A DNA stretch of 13,188 nt from positions 1 through 13,188 of the forward strand of contig WLOZ01000021.1 of NCBI GenBank assembly GCA_009699025.1, given 5' to 3'. The position numbers and the translations under genes are program-made. The notes beneath the pieces are model-generated. The model had not been told where the DNA came from. It did no database searches and saw only the letters and a list, made by a program, of their open reading frames with translations. Source of the DNA: Actinomycetota bacterium (lineage in GTDB: Bacteria; Actinomycetota; Actinomycetes; S36-B12; CAIYMF01). Below are positions 6,480-13,188 of this stretch, piece after piece (position 1 is the stretch's first letter; the number at the start of each line of letters is the position of its first letter).

Positions 6480-6620
6480 ATGACCGCTGGCATCGGCGCC
6501 ATCATCGCCGCAGTTGTGGGTGGCCTGCTTGCATTCGGCGCCTCGTCGCTGCTGGTGAGTTCGCAAACCACCGTCCCCTCACCGGTTGACAAGCCGTACG
6601 TCGTGTACGGCAACCAGTAG
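6480..6620 (+). CDS. DUF2613-type single-helix microprotein (Rv0236A-like)
   Basis: This is a 46-residue protein. ATG 6480 has an excellent AAAGGAG (6468-6474) 5 nt upstream, and the gene lies 28 bp after the GT-C gene, so they are probably cotranscribed. Residues 4-27 form one glycine- and alanine-rich helix (GIGAIIAAVVGGLLAFGASS). A short polar, extracytoplasmic tail with two prolines follows and ends in VVYGNQ. The helix plus a terminal (V/E)YGN motif is what I recall for the small membrane or secreted protein encoded beside aftD in mycobacteria (Rv0236A, DUF2613). Function is unknown. Its constant company with arabinosyltransferase genes suggests an accessory subunit or stabiliser of a GT-C enzyme. 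No cleavage motif is obvious, so it is more likely anchored than secreted. Confidence 0.85.
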   Translation: MTAGIGAIIAAVVGGLLAFGASSLLVSSQTTVPSPVDKPYVVYGNQ

Positions 6621-6622
6621 TC

Positions 6623-6665
6623 GCTAGCGCAGGCCTCAGTCCCTAGGCCTCATCCCGCGGCTAGC
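6623..6665. terminator. Nested inverted repeats between convergent genes
   Basis: AGGCCT at 6631-6636 and AGGCCT at 6645-6650 can pair around an 8-base loop. They are flanked by GCTAGC at 6623-6628 and 6660-6665, which can pair in turn. The structure fills the 29-bp gap between the microprotein stop and the glycosyltransferase stop and runs into the latter gene. The position fits a bidirectional terminator. Both repeat units are themselves palindromes, and no T-run follows, so this is a structural guess. Confidence 0.4.
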
Positions 6666-7801
6666 ACCAGCTCCACCACGCCCCGAAACTCTTGGGCGGT
6701 CATCTCCCACGTGAACAGTGCGGCCCTGTCGCGCGCGGCGGCGCCGAGTCGCTCTCGCAGTTCGGTGTCGACCAGCAGACTGCGCAGGGCGTTCGTCATC
6801 TCCTCGGGAGTGTCGACTAGCAGTCCCGTCACGCCGTCGAGGATCGATTCCTGAACCCCGCCAGCGGCACGAAATGCCACGCACGGCACTCCGTGGGCGG
6901 CCGCCTCCATCACAGCCAAGCCCCAGCCCTCCTTCAGGCTTGGCAGCAGCATGACCCACGAGGCCGCGAGGGCCTGGTGCTTGGCCTCGTCGTCGACGAA
7001 TCCTGCGAGGTCGACGTAGGCTCCTGCCCCACGAGTGGCGATGTGCTGTGCCAGCGCGTCGGACCACCACCCGTCACCGATGACGGCGAGGGTGAGCCCG
7101 GGAATGTCTGCACGCAGGTCGGCCACGGTGTCAATGGCAATTTCGACCCTCTTATGCGGAACGATGCGACCGAGCACCACTACACGTGGGCTGAGGTCGC
7201 GCGATTCCCCCGTTGGTGAGGAGGGTGTGTCTGTGCCGTTGCGCACGATGGAGATGTCCTGGGCCCTGACCCCGAGCGCCACCAGTTCGTCGCGCGAGGA
7301 CTCCGACACGGTCACGTAAGCGCTGCCCCGGTACACGCGCGGGGCCACCCGTGACTCCAGCGCCCAGCCAATGCGCGATCGGAGTGGCCCGTAGACGACG
7401 GGCCATTGCTCGCGGTGCACGTGGTGCACCAGAACGATCGTGGGCGTCCCGCGTCGAACCAGCCTGCTGAAGAAGGGAATTCCGTTCTGCACATCGACCA
7501 CGACATCGGGATCGCCGAGTTCGCCACGACGGTAGTGCCGGGCTGCCTCGAGGTACACCCCCAGCTTGCTGCCCGCGCGGACGAACCTGACCCCCCGTCG
7601 CACCTCACGGTCGGGTGCCTCGCTGTGCGCGGCGCAGAAGATCGTGACCTCGTGACCCGCCGCAGCGAAGGACTCGGCGACTTTCTCAACGTAAACCTCC
7701 GAGCCGCCACCCTCTGGATTGGAGGTGTCGCGCCAGTTCATGAACACCACACGGAGGCGACCGTCGGCGCGCTGCTGCGGGGGCTCCGAGGTCGCAGGCA
7801 T
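6650..7801 (-). CDS. GT4-family glycosyltransferase (Rv0225-like)
   Basis: This cytosolic or membrane-associated GT-B fold glycosyltransferase has 383 aa, about the length of M. tuberculosis Rv0225. The N-terminal acceptor domain contains WRDTSNPEGGGSE (residues 23-35), a glycine-rich loop typical of GT4 enzymes. The C-terminal donor domain has VVVLGRIVPHKR (207-218), with Arg212 and Lys217 in the phosphate-binding positions, then VIGDGW (240-245). The retaining-GT4 EX7E signature EGWGLAVME has Glu291 and Glu299. The donor sugar and acceptor cannot be read from sequence. Neighbours suggest a step in lipid-linked glycan or lipomannan-type assembly. ATG 7801 is the only sensible start, since the first beta strand begins at residue 16. 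It lacks a Shine-Dalgarno but sits 6 nt after a -10 box, which suggests a leaderless mRNA. It is divergent from the methyltransferase gene. Confidence 0.9.
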   Translation of the reverse strand: MPATSEPPQQRADGRLRVVFMNWRDTSNPEGGGSEVYVEKVAESFAAAGHEVTIFCAAHSEAPDREVRRGVRFVRAGSKLGVYLEAARHYRRGELGDPDVVVDVQNGIPFFSRLVRRGTPTIVLVHHVHREQWPVVYGPLRSRIGWALESRVAPRVYRGSAYVTVSESSRDELVALGVRAQDISIVRNGTDTPSSPTGESRDLSPRVVVLGRIVPHKRVEIAIDTVADLRADIPGLTLAVIGDGWWSDALAQHIATRGAGAYVDLAGFVDDEAKHQALAASWVMLLPSLKEGWGLAVMEAAAHGVPCVAFRAAGGVQESILDGVTGLLVDTPEEMTNALRSLLVDTELRERLGAAARDRAALFTWEMTAQEFRGVVELVLAAG

Positions 7802-7858
7802 GCCGAGAGCCTAGGTGATGGAGGAGAGCCGTGGAGTGCCTCGGGGTACGGTGCGGAG
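7802..7858. promoter_or_regulatory. Divergent promoter pair for two leaderless transcripts
   Basis: This 57-bp spacer separates the start codons of the GT4 gene and the methyltransferase gene. On the minus strand TAGGCT (7808-7813) is followed by CTCGGC and then ATG 7801. On the plus strand TACGGT (7847-7852) is followed by GCGGAG and then GTG 7859. Both boxes fit TANNNT and both lie exactly 6 nt from the start codon, the distance expected from -10 to transcription start. Neither gene has a usable Shine-Dalgarno: the GGAG before GTG 7859 abuts it. No -35 boxes are evident. Confidence 0.6.
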
Positions 7859-8617
7859 GTGAATCCGGACTCCGTCACAGAGCTGCGCTTCCGCGCTGAC
7901 CTTCGCCGCTCGTGGCGGTTGTTCCGATCATTCGGGTCCGAGCAGACCGACCCCCACCGGTTCTACGGCGATCTGGCCCGCGACTCCGCGGCGCAGGTTG
8001 GGCACTATGCGCCGCTGAACGGTGCTCGTCTCCTCGACGTCGGAGGCGGCCCTGGCTTCTTTCAGGAGGCGTTCGAAACCCGTGGGGCCACCTACGTGGC
8101 CCTTGACGCCGATGCTGGCGAGATGCGGCTGCACGGCCGCAGCCCCGGCGACCGCACGGTGCAGGGCGACGGCATGTCTCTGCCCTTTGCCACGGGTGCC
8201 TTCGACATCACCTACTCGTCGAATGTGGCCGAGCACGTTCCTCAGCCGTGGCGAATGGGCGATGAGATGCTGCGAGTGACCAGAGCAGGTGGAATGTGTC
8301 TGCTCAGTTACACCGTGTGGTTTGGGCCGTGGGGTGGGCACGAGAGCTTCCCATGGCACTATCTGGGTGGCGAGAGGGCGGCACTGCGGTATCAGAGGCA
8401 TCACGGCCACCCGCCCAAGCACCTGATCGGCGAGAGCCTGTTCAGGGTGACCACGGCCGACGGCATCCGCTGGGCTAGGTCGAGGAAGGGTGTCGAGGTG
8501 GTGGCCGTGGTTCCTCGATACCTGCCTGCCTGGGCGTCGGGGGTGGTGCGAATTCCCGGCATCCGTGAGGTGGCCACCTGGAATCTGCTGCTGGTGCTGC
8601 GGGTGACGGGCTCGTGA
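7859..8617 (+). CDS. SAM-dependent methyltransferase (Rv0224c-like)
   Basis: This class I Rossmann methyltransferase has 252 aa; Rv0224c, as I recall it, is of similar size. Motif I LLDVGGGPG is at residues 58-66, the acidic end of strand 2 is LDAD (82-85), and SSNVAEHVP (120-128) is the post-motif region also found in Rv0224c. SYTVWFGPWGGHE (150-162), HYLGGERAA (167-175) and HGHPPK (182-187) strengthen the match. The family looks like a small-molecule or sugar O-methyltransferase; the acceptor is unknown and is probably part of the envelope glycan. The frame is open far upstream, but GTG 7859 is the first start that keeps the conserved FRADLRRSWRLF N-terminus, and no ATG or GTG lies close upstream in frame. 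Its stop overlaps the aftD start as GTGA, so the two are translationally coupled. Confidence 0.93.
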   Translation: MNPDSVTELRFRADLRRSWRLFRSFGSEQTDPHRFYGDLARDSAAQVGHYAPLNGARLLDVGGGPGFFQEAFETRGATYVALDADAGEMRLHGRSPGDRTVQGDGMSLPFATGAFDITYSSNVAEHVPQPWRMGDEMLRVTRAGGMCLLSYTVWFGPWGGHESFPWHYLGGERAALRYQRHHGHPPKHLIGESLFRVTTADGIRWARSRKGVEVVAVVPRYLPAWASGVVRIPGIREVATWNLLLVLRVTGS

Positions 8618-11600
8618 TCGACCTCCTCAATCGGGTCCTGGTGGGGGGGCCCACCTACACAGGGGCGCGCATGCCGCGAGTCGTGTGGCGATTCCGAGTG
8701 GCCGTGACATGCCTTCTGCTCACCACCGCGTGCTTCCTTCAGGATCCGGGGCTCACGGCGGCCGACACCAAACTTGACCTCACGCAGAATCCGTGGGGTT
8801 TCCTGCGACGCGCGATCACGCTGTGGGATGACCAGAGCTTCTTCGGTCAATTGCAGGACCAGGCCTATGGCTATCTGTGGCCGATGGGTCCCTTCTTCGG
8901 CGTGGGTCACTCACTGGGCCTACCCCCGTGGGTGGTCCAGCGGCTGTGGTGGTCATTGATCCTGTGCGTGGCCCTGCTCGGAATGCTGCGGCTCACCCGG
9001 TTACTCGGTGTGGTCAGCCCCGGAGCCCGCATGGTCGCCGCACTGGGATTCGCCCTGGCGCCGCGCATGCTCTCCACGATGGGACCCACGTCGATCGAGG
9101 CCTGGCCCATGGCTCTAGCACCGTGGCTGCTCATCCCGCTGGTGATGGGGTCGAGGGGTGGGTCCCCGCGGCGCTGGGCCGCACTCTCGGCCGTGGTGTT
9201 CCTGTGCGTCGGCGGTGTGAACGCGGTGGCCACAGCGGCGATCCTGCCCGTGGGGGTGGTCTGGCTGGTCTCTAGGAGGGCGGGCCCACGTCGGCGGGCG
9301 CTGGCCCGATGGTGGGTGGCAGGCATCGGCCTTGCGTCGCTGTGGTGGGCCATTCCGCTCCTGCTGCTCGGCCGGTACTCACCACCGTTTCTCGACTGGA
9401 TCGAGTCGGCCTCGGTCACCACGCGGCCCAATGAGCCAGGTGCCGTGCTGCGTGGAACCAGCGCGTGGGTGCCCTACATCGCTGGTGTCTCGGGACCAGA
9501 GTGGGGCGCAGGCTGGCAACTGGTGTCGACGCCGCTGCTGGTTCTCGCCTGCGCGGTCATCGCTGCGGCGGGCTTGGCTGGCCTCGCTCGACTCGATATT
9601 CCCGAACGAGGCTTCCTGCTGGCGACCCTCGGAGTCGGGCTGGTGCTGGTGTCGCTTGGGCATGTGGGCGCAACCTCTGGCCCCGTGTCCGCATGGGTTC
9701 AGACGCTGCTCGACGGACCCCTGGCTCCGATTCGTAACGTTCACAAGTTCGAACCCGTGGTTGCCCTAGCGCTCGCGGTGGGGCTGGGTCACTGCGTCGA
9801 CCAGCTGCTGACCCGGCCGCGGCCTCGCGCACGCACGCGAGTGGTGTCGACCGCTGCCCTCGCCTGCGTGGTCGCAGCCCTTCTGGGCGTGGCATGGCCC
9901 CTTGCCTCCGGAGGCATCACTCGTGGACGAACCTACGAGTCAGTTCCCGGCTACTGGGCCGAAACCGCCACGTGGTTGGCGGCGCAGTCTGGAGACGGCG
10001 TCGCGCTCGTGGTGCCGAGCAGCTCCTTCGGCGTGTTCCTGTGGGGGCGAACGCAGGATGAGCCACTTCAGCCGCTCGCTCATTCGCGCTGGGCCTCCCG
10101 TAGCGCTCTCCCGCTGTCGGGCGCTGGGAACATCCGGATGCTCGACTCCGTGAACGAGTCGCTGGTGACCGGTCGGGGATCGGCGGCGCTCACCGAGGTG
10201 CTGCAGCGATCGGGCGTGCGCTGGTTGGTGGTGCCCAATGACCGCGACACGCGGCCCGCGGGTGGCTCGCTTCGGTCTGTGCTAGTCCAGCAGGCACTCC
10301 AGAATTCACCAGGAATCAGTGCCGCTGCCAGCTTCGGCCCCCTCATCACTCCCTTTGGCTACTCAGGAAATGTGGTCGACGCCGGCCTCGACACCACACT
10401 TCCCGCGGTACAGGTATACGAGGTCGCACCTGAGACCGGTGTGCTCGACGCCCGCGTCGTGCTGCGTTCGATGGCGAAGGCGGTGCGTGTTGCCGGCGGC
10501 GCCGAGTCGACGCTGGCGCTTGCCGGCGCGGGCTTGCTCAGGGGCAGGGCCCTGCTGGTCGGGCCGCCACCAGCGTCTGAATCGGTGGGTTCGTCGGTGC
10601 TGACCGACCAGCCGACCCGCACCGAGGTCGACTTCGGGCTACCCGTGGAAAGTCGAACGAATGTGCTCGGCGCTGACGACGCCATGAGGCGTAGTCGATC
10701 GGTGCACGACTACGCAGTGCGGAATGCGACATCTCCGGTGGTTGCATCGGAGGTGGGAGTTCGCGTCAGCGCGTCAACGTCACTCGCCTGGCCAGGAACT
10801 CCTATTGCGCTCGATCGAGGGGCGGCCCCATCATCGGCGGTCGACCTCGACTCCGAGACCGCGTGGTTGCCCCAGACCGATGAACTTGACGGCACGGCGT
10901 GGTGGGAGGGGCGCTGGGACGAACCCCGTGATCCTCAAGGGGTGACTGCCTGGGTCGCCGCCGATCCGGTCACCGGCCAGGCGCCCGAGGTGCTGACCGT
11001 GGAAACTGCCACGGGCACCGCCGTCACCCCGGTGACCTCCCACGATGGGCCGGTCGTAGTACGAACCCCTCCGGGCGCTACGTCATGGCTGCGCATCACC
11101 CTGGGCGCCGTCGAGGGCGGTCACATCGGGCGCAGGATCGGACTGCGGGAGGTGGCGATTCCCGGGGTGATATCGGCGCGGCCGCTCGTGGTGCCACCGG
11201 GGTCTGCGGTTGGAGGCATCGTTCTCTCCGCTCCGCAGGGCGACGTGGCCTCCTGCGTGTCACTGCCGCTCAGGGTGGTGTGCCCTCCGGGGCTAGGGCG
11301 GCCAGGCGAGGAGCGTGCGGGAATCGACCGGGTGGTCACCATCGCGCAGGGTGGCACCTACGTGGTGCGTGTGCATGCGCACAGCCGCGGAGGAGTGGCT
11401 CTCGATCAGGCACTTGCGCCCGCGGGTGAGGCGATCAAGGTCGCGGCCAGTTCTGTCGGCGTTGACTCCCCAGCGAGCCGTGCTCAGGCGGCGGCTGACG
11501 GCGATGGGTCCACCGTGTGGACGGCAGCTCGGGGCGACACGAGGCCCCGGCTGACATTCCGACTGCCCGAATCCCGACTCGTCTCGGGAGTGTTCCTGGA

Positions 11601-12795
11601 TGTGCCCGATGATGCTGCGGTATCCCGACCGCTGGTCATCGACGTCACGATGCGCCCGGGCGCCACGCCCATTCGAGCCTTCGTCTCGGCAGATGGCTCG
11701 GTTGAACTGCCGCCCATGATGACTCAGCAGGTTTCCATCGACTTTGTATCAAGCTCTCCACTTCGCAGTATCGACACCCAGCGCGGCATCCAGACCCTGC
11801 TGCCTGTCGGGGTCGCCGAGGTGGTGCTTCGCGGTGCCGCCGACCTGAACGTTGCGGTCGACCGGACGAGCCGCACCGAACTGCCGTGCGGCACAGGCCC
11901 GGTACTCGAGGTCGATGGAACTGTCGCATCGGACACGCGCGTCGTCAGTACTGCTGGGGACCTGCTGCTCGGACACTCGATAGTGGCGTCGGGTTGCACC
12001 GGCCCGGTCACCCTCACGGCAGGGGAGCACCGCATCCGGGTGCGGTCAACGGATGCCCTCGTAGTCGAACAGGTGGACCTGCTTCCGCCTGGAGTGACTC
12101 TGCCCGTGCGTGCGTCGTCGCCCACCGTGACGTCGTGGACGGCAACCGACCGCTCGATGGATATTCGATATTCAGCGGAGCAGCGAATCCTCGAGCTCAG
12201 TCAGAACGTCAACGCTGGCTGGACCGCATCGCTCGACGGGGTTGAGCTTGAACCCGTGACCGTTGATGGGTGGCGACAGGGCTGGATGCTGCCCGCTGGC
12301 GCGACCGGAACAGTTCTGATGTCGTACCCCCCTGCTCGGCTCGCGACGGGGGGGCTCGTGGCGGGAGGAGCGACAGCGCTACTGCTGCTGATTCTCCTCG
12401 CTACTCCGACGACCAGACGACAGCGAAACTCGATGGCGCTGGCCGCATTGAGTCACCGCGACCCGGCCTTCGGGGCGGCCGTTGCAGGTATCGCCGTCAT
12501 CGTCGTGGGCGGCTGGATCGGGCTCGCCGCCGTGGCAATCGGTCTCGCGTCACTCAGGCTGTCGCGCAACAGTTCCCGACAGGCCTTGGTCGTGTCGCTC
12601 CCGTTGGTGCTCGGGATAGCAGAGGTGGTGGCGCCCTGGCCGGCGACTCTCGAGGTGCCGGTGTGGCTGGCCTGGGCCTCAGCACTTGGTTGGCTGGCTG
12701 CAGTGTCGATTGCGGCAGCGGGAGGTCTCGGGGGCCGGTGGTTGATGTCAGGCGCGGACGGCACCGCGCAGCGTGAGCAGCGGTCGCTCGAGTAG
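8614..12795 (+). CDS. aftD: AftD, alpha-(1->3)-arabinofuranosyltransferase
   Basis: This is a giant GT-C arabinosyltransferase (1393 aa; the mycobacterial protein is about 1400). It uses DPA on the outer face of the membrane to branch arabinan. After the first helix (about 27-42), DTKLDL (51-56) provides the catalytic-type aspartates, and AYGYLWPMGPFF (84-95) with VVQRLWW (107-113) matches mycobacterial AftD. Transmembrane helices run to about 430. A large extracytoplasmic part follows with discoidin-like (F5/8C) or carbohydrate-binding modules, seen as VDLDSETAW (743-751) and AADGDGSTVW (960-969). Cysteine pairs at 881/890 and 1092/1128 could be disulfides. C-terminal helices lie at about 1245-1263, 1285-1312, 1325-1340 and 1350-1370. 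GTG 8614 overlaps the methyltransferase stop; ATG 8671 after AGGGG is a good alternative start. The published mycobacterial AftD structure carries a bound acyl carrier protein; none is encoded here. Confidence 0.96.
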   Translation: MIDLLNRVLVGGPTYTGARMPRVVWRFRVAVTCLLLTTACFLQDPGLTAADTKLDLTQNPWGFLRRAITLWDDQSFFGQLQDQAYGYLWPMGPFFGVGHSLGLPPWVVQRLWWSLILCVALLGMLRLTRLLGVVSPGARMVAALGFALAPRMLSTMGPTSIEAWPMALAPWLLIPLVMGSRGGSPRRWAALSAVVFLCVGGVNAVATAAILPVGVVWLVSRRAGPRRRALARWWVAGIGLASLWWAIPLLLLGRYSPPFLDWIESASVTTRPNEPGAVLRGTSAWVPYIAGVSGPEWGAGWQLVSTPLLVLACAVIAAAGLAGLARLDIPERGFLLATLGVGLVLVSLGHVGATSGPVSAWVQTLLDGPLAPIRNVHKFEPVVALALAVGLGHCVDQLLTRPRPRARTRVVSTAALACVVAALLGVAWPLASGGITRGRTYESVPGYWAETATWLAAQSGDGVALVVPSSSFGVFLWGRTQDEPLQPLAHSRWASRSALPLSGAGNIRMLDSVNESLVTGRGSAALTEVLQRSGVRWLVVPNDRDTRPAGGSLRSVLVQQALQNSPGISAAASFGPLITPFGYSGNVVDAGLDTTLPAVQVYEVAPETGVLDARVVLRSMAKAVRVAGGAESTLALAGAGLLRGRALLVGPPPASESVGSSVLTDQPTRTEVDFGLPVESRTNVLGADDAMRRSRSVHDYAVRNATSPVVASEVGVRVSASTSLAWPGTPIALDRGAAPSSAVDLDSETAWLPQTDELDGTAWWEGRWDEPRDPQGVTAWVAADPVTGQAPEVLTVETATGTAVTPVTSHDGPVVVRTPPGATSWLRITLGAVEGGHIGRRIGLREVAIPGVISARPLVVPPGSAVGGIVLSAPQGDVASCVSLPLRVVCPPGLGRPGEERAGIDRVVTIAQGGTYVVRVHAHSRGGVALDQALAPAGEAIKVAASSVGVDSPASRAQAAADGDGSTVWTAARGDTRPRLTFRLPESRLVSGVFLDVPDDAAVSRPLVIDVTMRPGATPIRAFVSADGSVELPPMMTQQVSIDFVSSSPLRSIDTQRGIQTLLPVGVAEVVLRGAADLNVAVDRTSRTELPCGTGPVLEVDGTVASDTRVVSTAGDLLLGHSIVASGCTGPVTLTAGEHRIRVRSTDALVVEQVDLLPPGVTLPVRASSPTVTSWTATDRSMDIRYSAEQRILELSQNVNAGWTASLDGVELEPVTVDGWRQGWMLPAGATGTVLMSYPPARLATGGLVAGGATALLLLILLATPTTRRQRNSMALAALSHRDPAFGAAVAGIAVIVVGGWIGLAAVAIGLASLRLSRNSSRQALVVSLPLVLGIAEVVAPWPATLEVPVWLAWASALGWLAAVSIAAAGGLGGRWLMSGADGTAQREQRSLE
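8640..8655 (+). other. G7 tract and hairpin between two candidate aftD starts
   Basis: GGTGGG (8640-8645) and CCCACC (8650-8655) form a perfect 6-bp stem around a GGGG loop, within a run of seven G (8643-8649). It lies between GTG 8614 and ATG 8671. If GTG is used, the G-run is coding (codons 10-12) and slippage would break the gene. If ATG is used, it is a structured leader just before the ribosome site. Confidence 0.5.
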
Positions 12796-13188
12796 GAACC
12801 ACGACGCGGAAGCTACAACGACGCTCGCCGCCAATGTGAGCGTCAGTAGCACGATGAAGCCACCGTCGAAGGGTTGCCAGTGCAGCACGTTGAGCACGAA
12901 CCACATGAGCGACAGATGCCAGAGGAAGATGCCGTACGAGATGGTGCCGAGGTACACGGGAATGGGCCCAGCGAGAACCCTCAGCCAGCCCGACCCCCGC
13001 GCGGGAGCGAAGAACGCTGGGAGCAGAAACGCAGCAGCAGCAGCCCCGTACAGCAGGTGCCGCGCCACCACGGTGAGGGTCGTCCCCGGCTGCAGGGTGT
13101 ACGGGCCACCGAGCGGTGTCGCGGCGAGGGCGAGGAGGGCCGCGGCGCTGAGAAGACACCAGACGGTGTCCGACGCGATACGCCGCAG
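12748..13188 (-). CDS. Acyltransferase-3 family membrane protein, C-terminal part
   Basis: The gene runs off the right edge; 146 residues are visible with no stop back to the window end. Helical segments are separated by short loops. GPIPVYLGTISYGIFLWH is the family's late helix with the G-x-(I/L)-S-Y-x-(I/L)-x-L-x-H pattern. The last helix ends in ASWFLLERPLLTLR, the usual C-terminus of acyltransferase-3 (OafA-like) proteins. Such proteins transfer acetyl, succinyl or other acyl groups to extracytoplasmic sugars. The M. tuberculosis Rv0224c-Rv0228 region also carries an acyltransferase of this type (Rv0228), so this may be its counterpart and may decorate the same polymer. The in-frame GTG at 13071 is internal, since the helix upstream of it belongs to the protein. 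The 3' end overlaps aftD by 48 bp on the opposite strand. Confidence 0.92.
   Translation of the reverse strand: MRRIASDTVWCLLSAAALLALAATPLGGPYTLQPGTTLTVVARHLLYGAAAAAFLLPAFFAPARGSGWLRVLAGPIPVYLGTISYGIFLWHLSLMWFVLNVLHWQPFDGGFIVLLTLTLAASVVVASASWFLLERPLLTLRGAVRA
12752..12769. terminator. GC hairpin inside the convergent gene overlap
   Basis: GCGCGG (12752-12757) and CCGCGC (12764-12769) form a perfect 6-bp stem around a 6-base loop. It lies just before the acyltransferase stop on the minus strand and 23 bases before the aftD stop on the plus strand. It may help end one or both transcripts, but no T-run follows and the sequence is also coding on both strands. Confidence 0.25.

Noticed and set aside
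7406..7858. 151-residue upstream extension of the methyltransferase
   Set aside because: It lies antisense to the GT4 gene, shows no homology pattern, and the conserved methyltransferase N-terminus begins just after GTG 7859.
12348..12354. Second run of seven G near the end of aftD
   Set aside because: It encodes Thr-Gly-Gly at a membrane-helix entry where such codons are ordinary; it is too short and too close to expected GC-rich composition to argue for phase variation.
8614..12795. Possible frameshift or split in the very long aftD frame
   Set aside because: The frame is uninterrupted for 1393 codons and the length and domain order agree with full-length mycobacterial AftD.
1..13188. Search for CRISPR arrays, tRNA/rRNA genes, insertion-sequence ends, integrases, toxin-antitoxin or phage-defence genes
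   Set aside because: None was seen. The window is almost fully filled by envelope-biosynthesis genes with uniform base composition, and no sign of recent transfer is visible by eye.

Overview
The window is about 13 kb of high-GC, densely coding DNA. The genes point to an actinobacterium that builds an arabinan-containing envelope polymer (arabinogalactan and/or lipoarabinomannan type). The C-terminal PolA tail is actinobacterial in style, and dprE1, dprE2, a ubiA-type DPPR synthase and aftD, all hallmark genes of decaprenyl-phospho-arabinose (DPA) metabolism, lie together. Similarity to Mycobacterium tuberculosis proteins is clear but not close, so the source may be a mycolate-less relative or a deeper actinobacterial lineage. 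I cannot fix the genus. No rRNA, tRNA, CRISPR array, insertion sequence, integrase or phage gene is visible.

Layout. (1) 1-314, plus strand: 3' end of polA. (2) 321-4605, minus strand: a tight four-gene operon read right to left: MOP/Wzx-like flippase, ubiA-like DPPR synthase, dprE1, dprE2. Every junction overlaps. (3) 4606-4684: a short divergent control region, next to a 9-bp tandem repeat that forms the N-terminus of the rightward gene. (4) 4685-6620, plus strand: a polytopic GT-C-like membrane protein that resembles the N-terminal half of AftD, then a 46-residue one-helix microprotein of DUF2613 type. (5) 6650-7801, minus strand: a GT4 family glycosyltransferase (Rv0225-like). (6) 7802-7858: a 57-bp divergent promoter region in which both start codons sit exactly 6 nt after a TANNNT -10 box, so both transcripts look leaderless. 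(7) 7859-12795, plus strand: an Rv0224c-like methyltransferase with a 4-nt overlap into aftD (1393 residues). (8) 12748-13188, minus strand: C-terminal part of an acyltransferase-3 membrane protein whose 3' end overlaps aftD.

How the genes fit together. UbiA makes decaprenylphosphoryl-5-phosphoribose from PRPP. After dephosphorylation by an enzyme not in this window, DprE1 (oxidase) and DprE2 (reductase) epimerise decaprenyl-phospho-ribose to DPA. DPA must reach the outer face of the membrane, where GT-C enzymes such as AftD use it. The flippase at the head of the DPA operon is therefore a natural candidate for lipid-arabinose (or linked glycolipid) export, and the two GT-C proteins are candidate consumers. 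The GT4 enzyme, methyltransferase and acyltransferase probably build or decorate the same glycan.

Main points for follow-up: the operonic flippase as candidate DPA exporter; an Ala in DprE1 where M. tuberculosis has the benzothiazinone target Cys387; the mini-AftD paralogue with its microprotein; the paired leaderless promoters; and the merging of two loci that are far apart in M. tuberculosis.
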